Source of the DNA: Cephalotrichum gorgonifer
Taxonomy: Eukaryota > Ascomycota > Sordariomycetes > Microascales > Microascaceae
Assembly (NCBI GenBank): GCA_900312665.1
Contig: ONZQ02000012.1
Span: 1,165,957 to 1,229,956, forward strand
Reading direction: 5' to 3'
Length of the DNA: 64,000 nt
Below, in pieces: positions 21,799-33,237 of this stretch (position 1 is the stretch's first letter; each line of letters starts with the position of its first letter). A model generated the notes under the pieces. The model saw only the letters and a list, made by a program, of their open reading frames with translations, had not been told where the DNA came from and made no database searches. The position numbers and the translations under genes are program-made.

Positions 21799-23111
21799 CT
21801 ATTCATACGTCACGACAGGCAAGATGACACCAGCACACTCCCCGAAACCGACGTAGTGCCCCTCGTTCCCAGCAGCACCAGTAATGATGATGCCGTCGCC
21901 ATCCTGCAGAAATGTCCTCGTCTCCCCATTTTTCAGGGCCAGGGGCTCCTTCCCGTTCTTAGTCGCCTCGAGGAAACTTCCGAAGGTCCCCAGTTTCACC
22001 CCGGAAATAGTCCCGCTCGCAAGCAAATCCCCCGTGTTCAGGTTGCACCCGGTCACGGTATGATGCGTGACGAGCTGAGGGAACGAGAAGAGCAGGTCTC
22101 TCGCGTTTCCCGTGCAGAATATCTCCCTGCCGTCGGCGCCGAGGCCCGCGGGTTGGATCGCGACTTGGAACCTAATGTCGTACGCTGTGTCGGCTCTCTT
22201 CTCGCGCAGATACGGCAGCACGCCGTCACGATGCTGTGAGTCTTCGACCCGACTCCTCGTCCGGAACGGCTCCAGTGCATCAGTGAGGACGACCCAGGGG
22301 CTGATGGTAGTGCCGAAGTTCTTGGAGGTGAAGGGCCCCAGCGGGACGTACTCCCAGTACTGGACGTCACGGGCGCTCCAGTCGTTCATCAGGACGAAGC
22401 CGAAGATGTGTTCGTCGGCGCGGTCGATACGAATGGGGTCGCCGAGTTCGTTGGGCTTGCATACGAAGGCTGCGAGCTCGAGCTCGATGTCGAGCTTTCT
22501 TGAGGGGCGGAGAATTGGCACCTTGGGGGTGGCGGTCGGGTTCTCGATGATCTGGCGTGGGGACGCCGGATCGGGGTGCCCGAGACCACAATTCTCGAGG
22601 CACGGCCGTGGTAGCCGACGGGAAGGTGCTTGTAGTTGGGCTGGAGGGCGTTGTCGGGGCCTCGGAAGAGGACGCCGACGTTGTAGGCATGATTCAATCC
22701 GACGTAGAAGTCGGTGTAGTCGCCGACCTTGAGGGGCAGGTGGTTTTGGACGGACGGCAATGGGAGCAGGGCCTGGTCCCGCAACTGGGGGTTGTCCTTC
22801 AAGACGGCGGGGTACTTCCCGTCTTCTTGTAGAATCTGCTGGATATAGGTCCTAACGTCGTGATGGATGTTGCGACCCAGGGCGGCGAAATCATTGAGGG
22901 TGGGCTCGGAGAAGACAGCCAGATGCTGGGAGATGGATGGCAGCTCGGAGAATCCGCCATTGGAGGCAAATTTATCGAGATCGAGGGCTAGGTCACCGAT
23001 GGCAATGGCTGGTCGATGCAAAGGATTGGCCTGCGTCGAGATGATGCCGAAGGGGATGTTGGCCAGAGAGAAGGGCGAGCCCGGGGATATCGAGAGCCAG
23101 CTGCGAGCCAT
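21799..23111 (-). CDS. fahA: Fumarylacetoacetase, frame broken mid-gene
   Basis: Hydrolase for the last step of tyrosine breakdown, fumarylacetoacetate to fumarate plus acetoacetate. The start at 23111 gives MARSWLSISPGSPFSLANIPFG, a typical family opening. DFYVGLNHAYNVGVLFRG and the metal/active-site region (YVGLNHA, LPVGYHGRASRIVVSGTPIRRP) are read in one frame down to about 22560. The second half (QIIENPTATPKVPILRPSRKL, then LELAAFVCKPNELG, FVLMNDWSARDVQYWEYVPLGPF, and the C-terminus FGECAGVILPVVTYE) is read in another frame to 21799. The change falls within about 22552-22565, where one base appears to be missing (for example one G giving RRPHGQIIEN). No splice sites can explain it. The two halves together are full length, about 437 residues and intronless. 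As given, the product would be truncated near residue 185 and inactive. Confidence 0.9.
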
Positions 23112-23541
23112 CTTGGGTGATTATTGACTCTAACAAATGTCTACGTTCTTGGATGAGGGTATCAATCAGCCACAACTCCAAATAATCGTGTTGAATATCG
23201 ATCAATCAATCAAAGTGCTCTAGACAATCATTACAAAGACGTAATATTACATGCCGTTTCTGCATTATCGGATATTCCGAATCCGAGGAGGAAGGAATGG
23301 CGGGAGCGGCTAAAGACGCGAGCCGTCGGTTTCCGCTTCCTCAGTAAGCCGAGCCTGTGGCGCACTATCTAGGCCATGTAATCTGCGTTGGCTTCTCCAC
23401 AGTGGTCATATAAATAACTCCTGCCATGGACTGGTGACAGGGCTCCTATCTGTCTATTAGAACGAATCATGGATATTGAACTTTGCGTCTACATCTTTCA
23501 CCGAATCCAACACCCTTAGAAGTCATAAGTAATCAGCAAAT
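23112..23541. promoter_or_regulatory. Divergent promoter, fumarylacetoacetase / TTC36-like gene
   Basis: 430 bp between divergent starts. It holds an inverted CGG-N5-CCG pair at 23269-23279 (CGGATATTCCG), a plausible Zn2Cys6 binding site. Ownership by a specific regulator is not shown. Confidence 0.45.
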
Positions 23542-24276
23542 ATGTCAGGAGTTGTCAGTCCGAGCGCATTGACCGCAAATGATGAACACCTAATGAACGT
23601 CTTGTTCGACCCCGGATCTTCAGTATCCAAGCGTGGTGCCATCATCGATTCTGGCCTTCAGGCTTTACCCGACATCGAACCTCAGCAGCTACAAGCGCTA
23701 CGTGCCCGCGAGGCCCTCATTATCAAGCCCCTTGATTCACAGGACCCCCTGAGAGAAGCCGTCGAGAATGCTATCGTTCAGCTCACCGAACTACTTGACA
23801 CGAATCCGGCATATCCCTCGGCATATATGAACCGCGCCCAAGCAAGGAGACTACTCATATCTCAGAGCAACCATACCTTTCATGAAACGAGCGTCAGGAA
23901 CGTTCAACTCGTCCTCTCGGACCTCACCAAGACCATCGAGCTTGCAGCCCCCACTTCGCCTTCTGCCCCCGTCTCGTCGTTCCAAGCCGAGCTACTGTCC
24001 AAAGCATACACGCACCGCGCTTATGTCATGCACATGATGTCAAAGCCCGGCAACCCCTCGGGAATTGTCCAGAGGCTCTCCGGCGGCGGTGGGGTACAGA
24101 CCCTCGAGGATATGGCGAGTCGCGATTTCTTCATGGGGGGGATCTATGGAGATGCAATTGCAAAAGAGATGGCCGTGGCAACTAACCCATACGCAAAGAT
24201 GTGCGGCGCCATCGTCAAGGAGGCTTTGAAACAGGAGATTAGCCACAGTTTAGATTCAAGGGGCAAGGATTTATAA
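23542..24276 (+). CDS. TTC36-like tetratricopeptide protein
   Basis: Small TPR protein of 244 residues, single exon, start MSGVVSPSALTANDEHLM. It matches animal TTC36 (HBP21) in two diagnostic places: NPAYPSAYMNRAQARRLL in the first TPR, where the family has SAYNNRAQALRL, and NPYAKMCGAIVKEAL near the C-terminus, where the family has NPYAALCN. Between these are helical repeats and a Gly-rich linker. Animal TTC36 binds and stabilises 4-hydroxyphenylpyruvate dioxygenase, so finding a relative beside hppD, hmgA and fahA points to a conserved partner of the tyrosine pathway. In A. fumigatus the same cluster contains hmgX, an accessory gene needed for homogentisate formation; this gene may be its counterpart, which is inferred from context. 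No catalytic motif is present. Confidence 0.85.
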   Translation: MSGVVSPSALTANDEHLMNVLFDPGSSVSKRGAIIDSGLQALPDIEPQQLQALRAREALIIKPLDSQDPLREAVENAIVQLTELLDTNPAYPSAYMNRAQARRLLISQSNHTFHETSVRNVQLVLSDLTKTIELAAPTSPSAPVSSFQAELLSKAYTHRAYVMHMMSKPGNPSGIVQRLSGGGGVQTLEDMASRDFFMGGIYGDAIAKEMAVATNPYAKMCGAIVKEALKQEISHSLDSRGKDL

Positions 24277-24602
24277 TAGTGCATACTTGGCCAGGCTAGA
24301 GTTCCAATTTTGAATAAGCATTGCCATACATAGTTCTATTTTAGTTGGATTTATACTATATAAAAATGCTTTTATATAACATTATGTCATTCAACCCCCA
24401 TTTCTCCCACGTATGCTTTCTTGACTATATATACTGTCCTATACTTTTTGCACTCAGATGATATTTCTGGTGAGGTACATAGAGCTCCCCGGAAGTGAGC
24501 TTGTAGGGCGTGTAGATGAACTTACTATACCTAAATATCCTCCGCGAGAAGACAGGTTGTTCCCCATCCCGCTCGCCCGGTACTATTTGCATCATCTGCG
24601 TC
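24277..24602. other. Convergent 3' region, no gene seen
   Basis: About 325 bp of AT-rich sequence between two convergent genes; probably terminators only. Confidence 0.4.
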
Positions 24603-26329
24603 TTATACCACACCCAGTAACCTGGGACGGACTAGGACCTTGAAGTTCTTTGGCTTCACAAACCAATAGTTTTGCGTTTCCCAAGGTCCCTTCTCACAAA
24701 TCTCCATCTCGAAATCCCGAACCAAGCGCGGTATCAGCTTTGCTATCTCCAGCATCGAAATGTGGCGGCCAATGCACGTTCGGGAGCCGAGGCCAAACTA
24801 GGCAATCATTAGACTCAGTCACATACGGGTGTGTTTGGTTCAGGTCTAAGACATACCGGCATCCAATGACGCATCATTGTGCTTAACCTTTCCTTGTCAT
24901 CTTGAAGCCACCTGTCTGGGTTGAAAACGTCTGCATCCTCGCCAAATATAGCCTTGTTATTATGCTCAACCCAGCTGTTGATCCCGACGGTGACCTGAGA
25001 GCAGATGGTAAGTTACATGGGGATTAGAGTGCGGATATAGGCTCGACTTACTCCTTCGGGGAAGAACACCCCGCTGATGGTAGCCCCGCCCTTAGGCACG
25101 ATTCTTTCCAGAGGCAATCCAGTGGCCGGATGGACTCTTAGTGCTTCTTTGATGACCGCCTGGAGATACGGCATATCATTGCTCTGGCTAAAAGTGATAT
25201 AGGGCGAAGTCTTGTCCTGAGGGCAGTGAGCATCGACTTCTTCCCGGACGCGTTTGAGGACGTCAGGGTTGCGCAGGACGTAGTACAGGATGGCACTAAG
25301 GCTGATCGACGTTGTGTCCGAGCCAGCTACCATATTTGACGTCGCCCCGGCCAAGGCGTGGTAAGTGGTGAAAACGGTCGGGTCCTCCAAGTTCTTCTGC
25401 ATAAACTTCGAGAGGAAGTCGAGTGTTCTCGCCTCCTTGCTGTCCCCAGCCTCGCTAGGAGCCTCCGCTTTCGGTTTTGCCTGGTGGGCAGCCATGCACT
25501 CCTGAGTATAGTTGATGATATACTGTCGCCCCTTGCCGCGTGAGCCGGCCAGCCAGTTCCGGATGGGAAACACGATGGGGTGGAGCTGGGGATAATTTCC
25601 GATAAGGCTGGCATAGGCCAGGTGGTCTTCCAGGTTCTTCATCACGTCGCCGATGTCCTCGCCAAGGTCCAGAAAGCCTATCCGCTTCGAGTATGTAATC
25701 ATGCCAATGACGTCAAAGGCGTAGCACTGGAGCCAGTGGCCCATGTCGACGGCCCTGTCCCAGCCGTCTCTCGCACTCATCTCCTCCAGCCGCTGGCAGA
25801 ACAGGTCGGCACAGTCGTCGACGAAGGACTCGTAGTTGACGAGGGACGACATGCTATATGTGTTTTGGTACTGGCGGCGGTTGGCGGCGTGTCGCCTGGC
25901 GTCGCGGTCTCCGAAGAGATTCCACGCGTCCGGGTGGGGGCTAGACCATGATTCGTACCACGCAGACTTGGTGAACTTAGTCCCCGTGCCATAGATTACC
26001 TTGGCAGCCATGGGGTCGGAAATGCTATATCGGTTTACTCCATACCGAACGACAGGCCCTGCATGGGAAAAACCCGAGATGTTAGTCGTCGGATAGCGCT
26101 TTTTGCTGCGGAGTGGGGTGAACATGCCATGCTTTTTGTGAAGCTCGAGGTTGTCCTTCTCAAAATTGCCACGATACATCCGGTAGGTGTACCACAGGTC
26201 GGTGAACCTGGCGAGGAACGGCCCTGGAACAGACGCCAGGCGGGAGAAGAACGTTCCCCAGAAAGCTGCGACGAGCGCGCTCGCCGTCAGGCCACCTAAG
26301 GTAACAATTGACAAAGAAACCTCCAGCAT
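24603..26329 (-). CDS. Cytochrome P450, pisatin-demethylase-like
   Basis: Membrane-anchored haem monooxygenase of the endoplasmic reticulum. The start at 26329 gives MLEVSLSIVTLGGLTASALVA (anchor). Family motifs in order: MVAGSDTTSISLS (I helix), KEALRVHP (ExxR), NPDRW, and the haem loop FGLGSRTCIGR with the Cys ligand. An in-frame 69-nt insertion at 26127-26059 (GC..AG with a CTAAC branch site) is best read as a GC-AG intron; its removal gives LHKKHGPVVRYGVNRYS as in relatives. Two more introns lie near 25052-24995 (..GVFFPEG to VTVGINSW) and 24855-24797 (RHWMP to FGLGSRT). About 510 residues. The overall pattern is nearest to CYP57-type pisatin demethylases and other fungal aromatic O-demethylases or hydroxylases. 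The substrate is unknown. It borders the tyrosine cluster but no known step there needs it. Confidence 0.88.
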
Positions 26330-27088
26330 AGCGACAAAAGATGCAGTTCGACTAGACTGAGATTGACCTTAGAAACTCTTTTCAAGTGAAGGAATCTTCG
26401 GCCTCGGGTTGGAATAGCACCTATTTCTATTCCTCAACTGTGGATCGGTTGGAAACGGTGCCGTAATTTGATACCTTGGCATCCACTCCATAGACATCAG
26501 TGTAAGTCCGGAGCTTCAACGAATTGCGTTCTGGCGTTGAGTTTGGATCCTCGCCGCTGCGGGGAAATGATGTCGGGGAGCTCGGATTAACGCTAGGGGA
26601 GATTGGGGAGTTAACAGGTTACTCCGAGCCAATTGCCAGCACTGCAAGACAAGCAAGCGCCACAATCCCCACTTTGAGATGTGGAGAAAGCAGCTGTACC
26701 AACGCCAAAGCAGAAGCGATTGGGTCCTTAACATATTAGCGCGGACAGGGTGCAAGGGGCGGGTTTGCAAAAAATCTGGGGTTGTGGGGTAAAACGAACA
26801 GGGAACTCCTTGGCGGCTAGATCACCAAATAGCGAAAGAATATTGATGCGGGGAGAGTGGAGGTGTCCATCGATTGGCTAAGGACCTAAAGCAAGCCAAG
26901 GAGCTATCTCAATGTTGTTGTCCGGCACATTTGTTTCCAGTGAATGGAGAAGCACCCTAGCTGCTGGACCCTTGATATAAGTTGCTCTTCTCTCGCACAT
27001 CAAGCCTCCCCGCCGGTACCAAAGGTTTACATTATTTTCTATGCTTCAGTTCCTACCACCTTACAATAACTATATCACCAATTTCACC
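26330..27088. promoter_or_regulatory. Divergent promoter region, P450 / TNA1-like transporter
   Basis: About 760 bp between divergent starts. No coding frame with family resemblance is seen. A pyrimidine-rich stretch precedes the transporter start. Confidence 0.4.
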
Positions 27089-28804
27089 ATGGATGAAAAT
27101 AAAGATATTGCTGTCGAGCAGCACGAGTCAGCGCCTGTCGACTCGCAAACGGCCAGTGCAAAGGAGGTGGAAGGGTGAGACTTTCCAGGCTTGTTGGTCC
27201 CGATGAGTTTATTCTTCCCAAGGACAGTACTAATAGAGATTTCTGATCTAGAGCGACCACGACAGTATTTGACCCTGAAAAGGAAACGAAGCTCCGTCGG
27301 AAGATTGACCGTTTCATCGTCCCCCCAGTCGCCCTACTATATCTCTTCTGCTTCATAGACCGTGCCAATATTGGTTAGTGATACAAAGTTACGCCATAGC
27401 AAGAGTCTCCCTCCATTAACGCTAATACTTTACGTTCCATAGGTAACGCGCGGTTGGCCAACCTGGAGGTGGATCTCGGCCTCCGGAACCAAGACTTCAA
27501 TATTATTTTATCCATGTTTTACATCACCTATTCCCTCTGCGAGATCCCCAGCATACTGCTATGCAAATACATTGGACCAGGCTACTTCCTACCCCTAGCT
27601 ACCTTTGGCTTCGGCATCGTTACGATCGGCACCGCTTTCTGCAAGAACAAGGGGCAGATGATCGCCTGCCGCATCCTCCTTGGGGTCTTTGAATCAGGCA
27701 TGCTTCCAGGGGTGGCCTATTACCTCTCGCGCTGGTACCGACACGCCGAGCTCTCATTCAGACTCGGCATGTACATGCTAATGACGCCGCTGTCGGGTGC
27801 CTTTGGCGGTCTTCTCGCATCGGGAATCCTCAGCCTGGACCGTGTGGGATCTCTAACTCAGTGGCGCATGATCTTTGCTGTCGAAGGCATCATCACCAGC
27901 GGTGTGGCCTTTATCCTGCTCTTCCTACTCACCGATAGCCCCTTGACAGCTCGCTGGCTCACCTCGGAAGAGAAGGAGCTTGCTATATCTCGCGTGATGA
28001 GTGAGCGTGTCGGTCAGGAGGAAGTTCTTGACAAGATGAACCTTGCCAAGATCAAGAACGGCTTCTCAAATCCTATCGCCCTGGTCACAGCCTTCATCTT
28101 CTTCTGTGGCAATGTCGTCGTGCTGGGCATCTCATTCTTTCTCCCTACTATCATCCGGACAATTTACCCAGGAGTCACTACGGTCAGGCAGCAACTGCTT
28201 ACTGTGCCCCCTTATTTGGTCGGCGCCTTCTTCTTGCTCCTTGTCTCATGGCTGGCGACCAGATATAATACCCGCCAGGTGTTTATCTTCTTCAGCGCCC
28301 CGACCGTCATGGCCGGGTATGCCATCCTGCTTAGCAGCATGAATGCAAACGTGCGGTATGCGGCCATCTTCCTGACCGCCAGCGCCGCCTTCTTCGGTGG
28401 ATCTCTGTGCAATGCTCAATGCAGTGCGAATACCGTCTCGGACACCGCGAGGAGTGTAGCCATCGGGACAAACAGTAAGCTTCCATCTTCGACTGGTTCT
28501 TTGCGTGCTACCAGTAATACTGACGGCTTTGCTAGCTCTGTTTGGCTATCTAGGCGGCCTTGTGGCGACCTGGACCTATCTGCCATGGGATGGTCCCATG
28601 TATCCTATCGGGAACGGTCTCAACCTGGCTGTATCTGGAGCTATTGGAGTCGCATCTATTGGCGGTCTTATCTGGATGAGGGTGGATAATAAGAGGCGTG
28701 ATGCAAGGACGCCCGCAGAGAAGGAGGAGCTCCTGATGGGCATGTCTCGAGTAGAGATCGGGAATCTTGATTGGAAGCATCCCGATTTTAGATGGAAGCC
28801 GTAA
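27089..28804 (+). CDS. MFS transporter, TNA1-like (nicotinate/organic anion) type
   Basis: Probable proton-coupled importer in the ACS branch of the MFS, closest in pattern to yeast Tna1 (nicotinic acid permease) relatives. The start at 27089 gives MDENKDIAVEQHESAPVDSQ. Introns lie near 27174-27251, 27375-27442 (joining FIDRANI to GNARLANLEVDLGL) and 28475-28534 (joining ..VAIGT to LFGYLGGLVATW). Conserved landmarks: CFIDRANIGNAR at TM1, FYITYSLCEIPS, LLGVFESGMLPGVAYYLSRWY, LTDSPLTARWLTSEEKELA after TM6, and the tail DWKHPDFRWKP, which is characteristic of this subfamily. About 500 residues. Substrates in the family include nicotinate, phthalate-like and other aromatic or heterocyclic acids. 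It lies head-to-tail with a Zn2Cys6 regulator, a common pairing in fungal catabolic loci. Confidence 0.88.
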
Positions 28805-29310
28805 AGTCGAGATAAAGTAGACAGTATCTTGGTTCTGTTTCTTTTATAGCAACCTATTGGCGATAGTGTAGTTAGCCATGCTCATAATCATGTCCAAAAT
28901 ATACAATGCCACGAATAGCGCCATTGGAGACAAATAATTAGGTTAATCCGGACAAGCCAGGCTTACTTCTGGGGCATATGATATTTCAGCCAGCGATTGA
29001 TAACGCACATCAACGTAGCGACCACCTTTATCTAAAGCTCTTTAATCCCCCAATAGACGTTGGCAGGTGGATCCACCCGCCAGGCCAGCAGCATAAGACA
29101 TCAAGCAACCTCCTCCCAAACTCTAAGAGTACGATTACAAGCTTATGAACTCACGTGACAGCGGGGACTCTGGTCCCTCTGAGCTTGCTGCAACCTCAGC
29201 CTCAATGTATTATTATCCAATGATTTCTCGACCTGTTGCTCTCTGAGTCCGGCTATAACCCCGCTCGGCACCCGGTCCAATTCCGGGCCTGAAACTGCAT
29301 CCTGACAATA
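28805..29310. other. Intergenic region, no gene seen
   Basis: About 500 bp between the transporter stop and the regulator start. It holds the regulator's promoter, and nothing else is recognised. Confidence 0.4.
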
Positions 29311-32241
29311 ATGGCTGGACGACAGTACCCGAACAGCCATCCAATTCCCGTCGGCGACCCGTTCCATCGCAATCTGGAACCGTCGTTCAGCGTCCCGGGA
29401 GCCAATCACGATGGTCAGAGTGCAAGTGATGCCGCGAATCGGCCAATGAAACGCCGCAGGGCCATCATTGCATGTTCTCATTGCAGATATCGCAAGACCA
29501 GAGTAAGAAGAAAGCCAAATCAAGGCTTGGCCGTGGCTCAAAAGCCCACAAGGGCCTGACGCGCTCCTATATAGAACAAAACATGTCCTAACACTAGATT
29601 TCGTGGCGTAGTGTGATGCGGTCCGACCGAAATGTTCGGCGTGCGCTGAGCAGGGCCAGGACTGTGTATATTCACATTCACAGCCTCTTAACACATCCGT
29701 GGCTTCAAGGGAGTAGGTAAAATCCTTGATAGCCCCGCACGTTTCCGCAACAAGTGATACTGACGGACCTCTCCATTACAGACACCTTGAGTCCTTGGAG
29801 CTTAGGTTAGAAGCGACCGAGTCCAGGCTAAAAATTACCGAGCGCCGGTTGGAACAACTCAGCGGAAGGGTCGATGGGATGGAACACGGCAGTGAAGTCA
29901 TGGAGCGCCCCTCTGAGAGATCTGAAGACCTGGCGGACAGAAGAATCCCGGAGTCGTCGATCAACGTCATTGAGCCCGAGCCAATTACACACTCTGCGGA
30001 TGCTACTGATGGCATAGATTCTACCGATGGTGTGGGCTCGATCATGTTCACCAAAGGGGAAAGAGTCGACGCCGGATTCTTCGGTATTTGCCACGCCAGA
30101 ACCCCTTGCACCAAGCAGGAATCTGCCATGCTGACCTCCGCACTTACAGGCCCATCCTCCAACATTTCTTTCACACGCGAGATCCTCGGTGCAACCATGT
30201 CAGTGCTGAAAAGATCTGGAGCCGAATCTATTCCGGATTCGGACGATAAAGCAGGAGAGTTAATACACAACCACGTATTTCTGCTATCTCGTCCTACATC
30301 ACCAGCTCCGTCGCCCGGCCAGATATCCGGCAGCGCTCGCCAACCATCTCTCAACCGCTTTGATCTACCCCCGGCCGACGAGACAATGCGCCTCATCCAT
30401 GGATACTTCGATAATACGGGACTTCTCTTTCCATACATCCACCGTGACGGATTCATCAGGGCGTACAAGGAACTGGCAGCTACAAATATTCGAAGCGTGC
30501 GTAAATCATGGCTTGGGATGCTGAACATGATTCTTGCTCTGTCGATAAATGTCTGCTACCCCAGTGAGCTTTCACAGCAGCAGCGCACAGCCGAATCGAA
30601 GATATTTTTTATCCGGGCCATGGCCCTCTGCGAAGGGCAGATACGATTCACTGCGAGTTTAGAGATCGGTTAGTTCAACCCCCTCCCCGGCCTGTTGCCA
30701 TCATCCAAATCACTTACTTCAACCCCTCCTAATCTTCTTGTAGTACAGTTTCTGCTTTTGGTCAGTCATTATATGCAAGGCACAGAAAGTTCTATCCAGA
30801 CCTGGAACTTCCATGGCTTAGCGGTAAAGGCAGCGTACCGGCTAGGCCTGCATTCCAAACATGCGCTTGATCAGTACGGGCCTCTAGAACGAGAAGTGCG
30901 TCTTCGTACATGGCATACTTGCGTGTTGCTTGATAGGTACGTTCATCTAGCCTTCACGATGACTATCTTAACTGACTATTCCGTGGACAGAATCCTAAGC
31001 ATGACGTTGGGCCGTCCGCTTGCAATCCCAGATAACCATGTTCGGGTCGAGGTGCCGCGCCCAGTTCCAGCTTCTGGCTCCGATTATGGTGATATTTCTG
31101 ACATCTGGCCCTCTGACACCAGTCTCGAGTTTTACAACGCAAGCATGTATGTATATTTGACATCCCAGTTCAATAATAAATTGCTAAAAGCGCATAGTTC
31201 CTTATACATGATCATGGGGCGAGTGCTTGATGTGCTCTACGGGAGTAATCTCGATTCCGATACACCTCCGGACATGTTCAAGATTGCCATCGATGTGTCT
31301 CTGATGGAAAATCAAATCTCAGAGGCCCAGAAGAGCTTCCCATCTACCCTGTACCCAGTTCAATTGTCCGACCTCATGGGTGGAACGAGGCCACCCGTTC
31401 GGACACTCAGGTTCCGGCTCATTCTCACCCTGCGATACCACAATCTCCGCATTCTCGCGCATCGGCCACTCCTGCAACGCTATCTCGGGATCCTGCGAAG
31501 CCACCCGAGTGAACACAAGCAGAGCCTCAGCTCCCTTCACCAGGTCGGAGTTAGCAGCCTCCACATCTGCATGCAATCGGCGCGCACCATCATTGAGCTA
31601 CTAGCATACACGACCAAGTCAAAGGGGGAAGATAAAGGATTACTAGGCGCGTGGTGGTTTTCTCTTTACTATGGTAAATGCACATCCTGGGAAATAAATT
31701 CCGCTTTATGCGGGTTAATGTGGAAAAGCTGACCCCGTTCTATTTCAGTCTTCAATGCGGCCCTTGTAATCTACTCAGGCCTCTTGATCCAGTCGTATAC
31801 AGAGGACCACGGCTGGCCCTTCTCGCTTAGCAACTCCGAGATACAACGAAACCTCTTATACCAGGCTGTCGATAGCCTCATGTCGTTGGACAACGGCAAC
31901 ACGAGGGCGGAGAAATGCGCTCAGTACATCCTGAGACTTGATCGGGTCCTAGATTCGCTGTGTAAGTAAAAATTCCCGACCTTATATATCTGAAAGTCTT
32001 TGTTGGCTAACATCCTGATGCTTTCGCTTCTCTAGACACACAAAATCGCCCTAGGACCGATACTATTCCTGCTCTAATGGACACTTTGCAACACGAGGGG
32101 TCGCGACTGAATGGCGGAGCCCTCAATACGGACTCCTATCATATTGAGCAGACGCCGTTTGAATTGGACTTCAGTGAATTGATGGTCCCTGGCGACTTGG
32201 ACTTTCTTAAGTACTTTGAACCAAGCCTGAATATATCTTAA
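29311..32241 (+). CDS. Zn2Cys6 transcription factor with Fungal_trans domain
   Basis: Nuclear regulator in about seven exons. The start at 29311 gives MAGRQYPNSHPIPVGDPF. The zinc cluster is split by an intron: CSHCRYRKTR (to about 29501) joins CDAVRPKCSACAEQGQDCVY (from about 29612), giving C-x2-C-x6-C-x6-C-x2-C-x6-C. The next exon starts HLESLELRLEATESRLKITERRLEQL, a heptad-like linker that could dimerise. The middle-homology domain follows (DETMRLIHGYFDNTGLLFPYIHRDGF, then AVKAAYRLGLHS and EVRLRTWHTCVLLDR). Further introns lie near 30669-30743, 30940-30990, 31675-31748 and 31970-32036. The end is acidic and hydrophobic (FELDFSELMVPGDLDFLKYF), as in activation domains. About 790 residues. 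Directly downstream of the TNA1-like transporter, it may control that gene; its targets are otherwise unknown. Confidence 0.87.
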
Positions 32242-33237
32242 GGAAGCTCTTATATAAGTTACTGCATTTATATAGGAATAGCACATCATTCTATATATGT
32301 AATGCCTAAATCGAAGAGGGTTTCTTCCGCAATGCTTTAGTATTAATGTTGGGATAAACTGATAGAAGAGCTCAACTATTATATCGACAGTAATGAATAT
32401 CTATTAAAAGAGGAGTTAGTAAAAATGATTGAACCCTATGGTTACACTCTGTAATATTGTATCAAGACCGGCCCTCCAGGATGTTGAGATGAGCGGCCTT
32501 GAAGTGGACCTCATGAGCAGAGACGCAATTGTCTCTACCTTCCCTGCGGAGATATACACGGGCCCGATCGCCCTGCAAGCGGACGTCGCCATCTATCTCA
32601 CGTTCCTCCTGGTCCTGGCACACATGCCACGCCTGCTGAATCTACAGGGCCAGCATCGCCAACGCCGACTGGCGTCACAGAGGTGACATGTTAGATAGCT
32701 CCGTGCCACTAGATACACCTCAACATTTCTCCGCACGGAATGACGGGTTTTGTTTCTCCGTCCTTACAAACTAGTCTATTTTGGATAGGACCGTCTGGTC
32801 AGTGGTAGCTATAATTTTTATGGATTTCCCTGCAGGCGATTAGTGCCCCAAGTCCTGGACTGGTCTAGGTGAGATCGTTTTTGTACTACCTTTGATAACA
32901 CTCAACTTTTGATTTATGGATAGCGATCATTCTTTCATTCCGTGTTGATTGCTCACTATGATCCAAACTCATATATCTAAGCGCCCATGAAGTAGATAAA
33001 ATATCCATCAAGCTTTCATTGAGGCAGCCTTGGTTGCGTGCTTGTGCTCGGGTGCCGGAAGGGATGACCACTCTCGCTGGCAACTGTAGACAGCTGTTTC
33101 TGGAACACGTGCCGATCCTCGTCAGTTTTCACCATCTGATGGCCGAGCCCAAGCCTTCCACATTTGTCATCCCTGCAAAGATGACAAACATGACCTAGTA
33201 AAGCGAACATAATCGATCAGACAGCAAGACCTAGGCT
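32242..33237. other. Intergenic region, no confident gene
   Basis: About 1 kb. An island of more GC-rich sequence near 32450-32690 has an open frame of 85 codons that resembles no family I recognise, so it is not annotated as a gene. The rest is AT-rich. Confidence 0.4.

Noticed and set aside
32429..32686. 85-codon plus-strand frame in a GC-richer island
   Set aside because: No recognisable family, no clear splice partners. Too short to support as a gene without transcripts.
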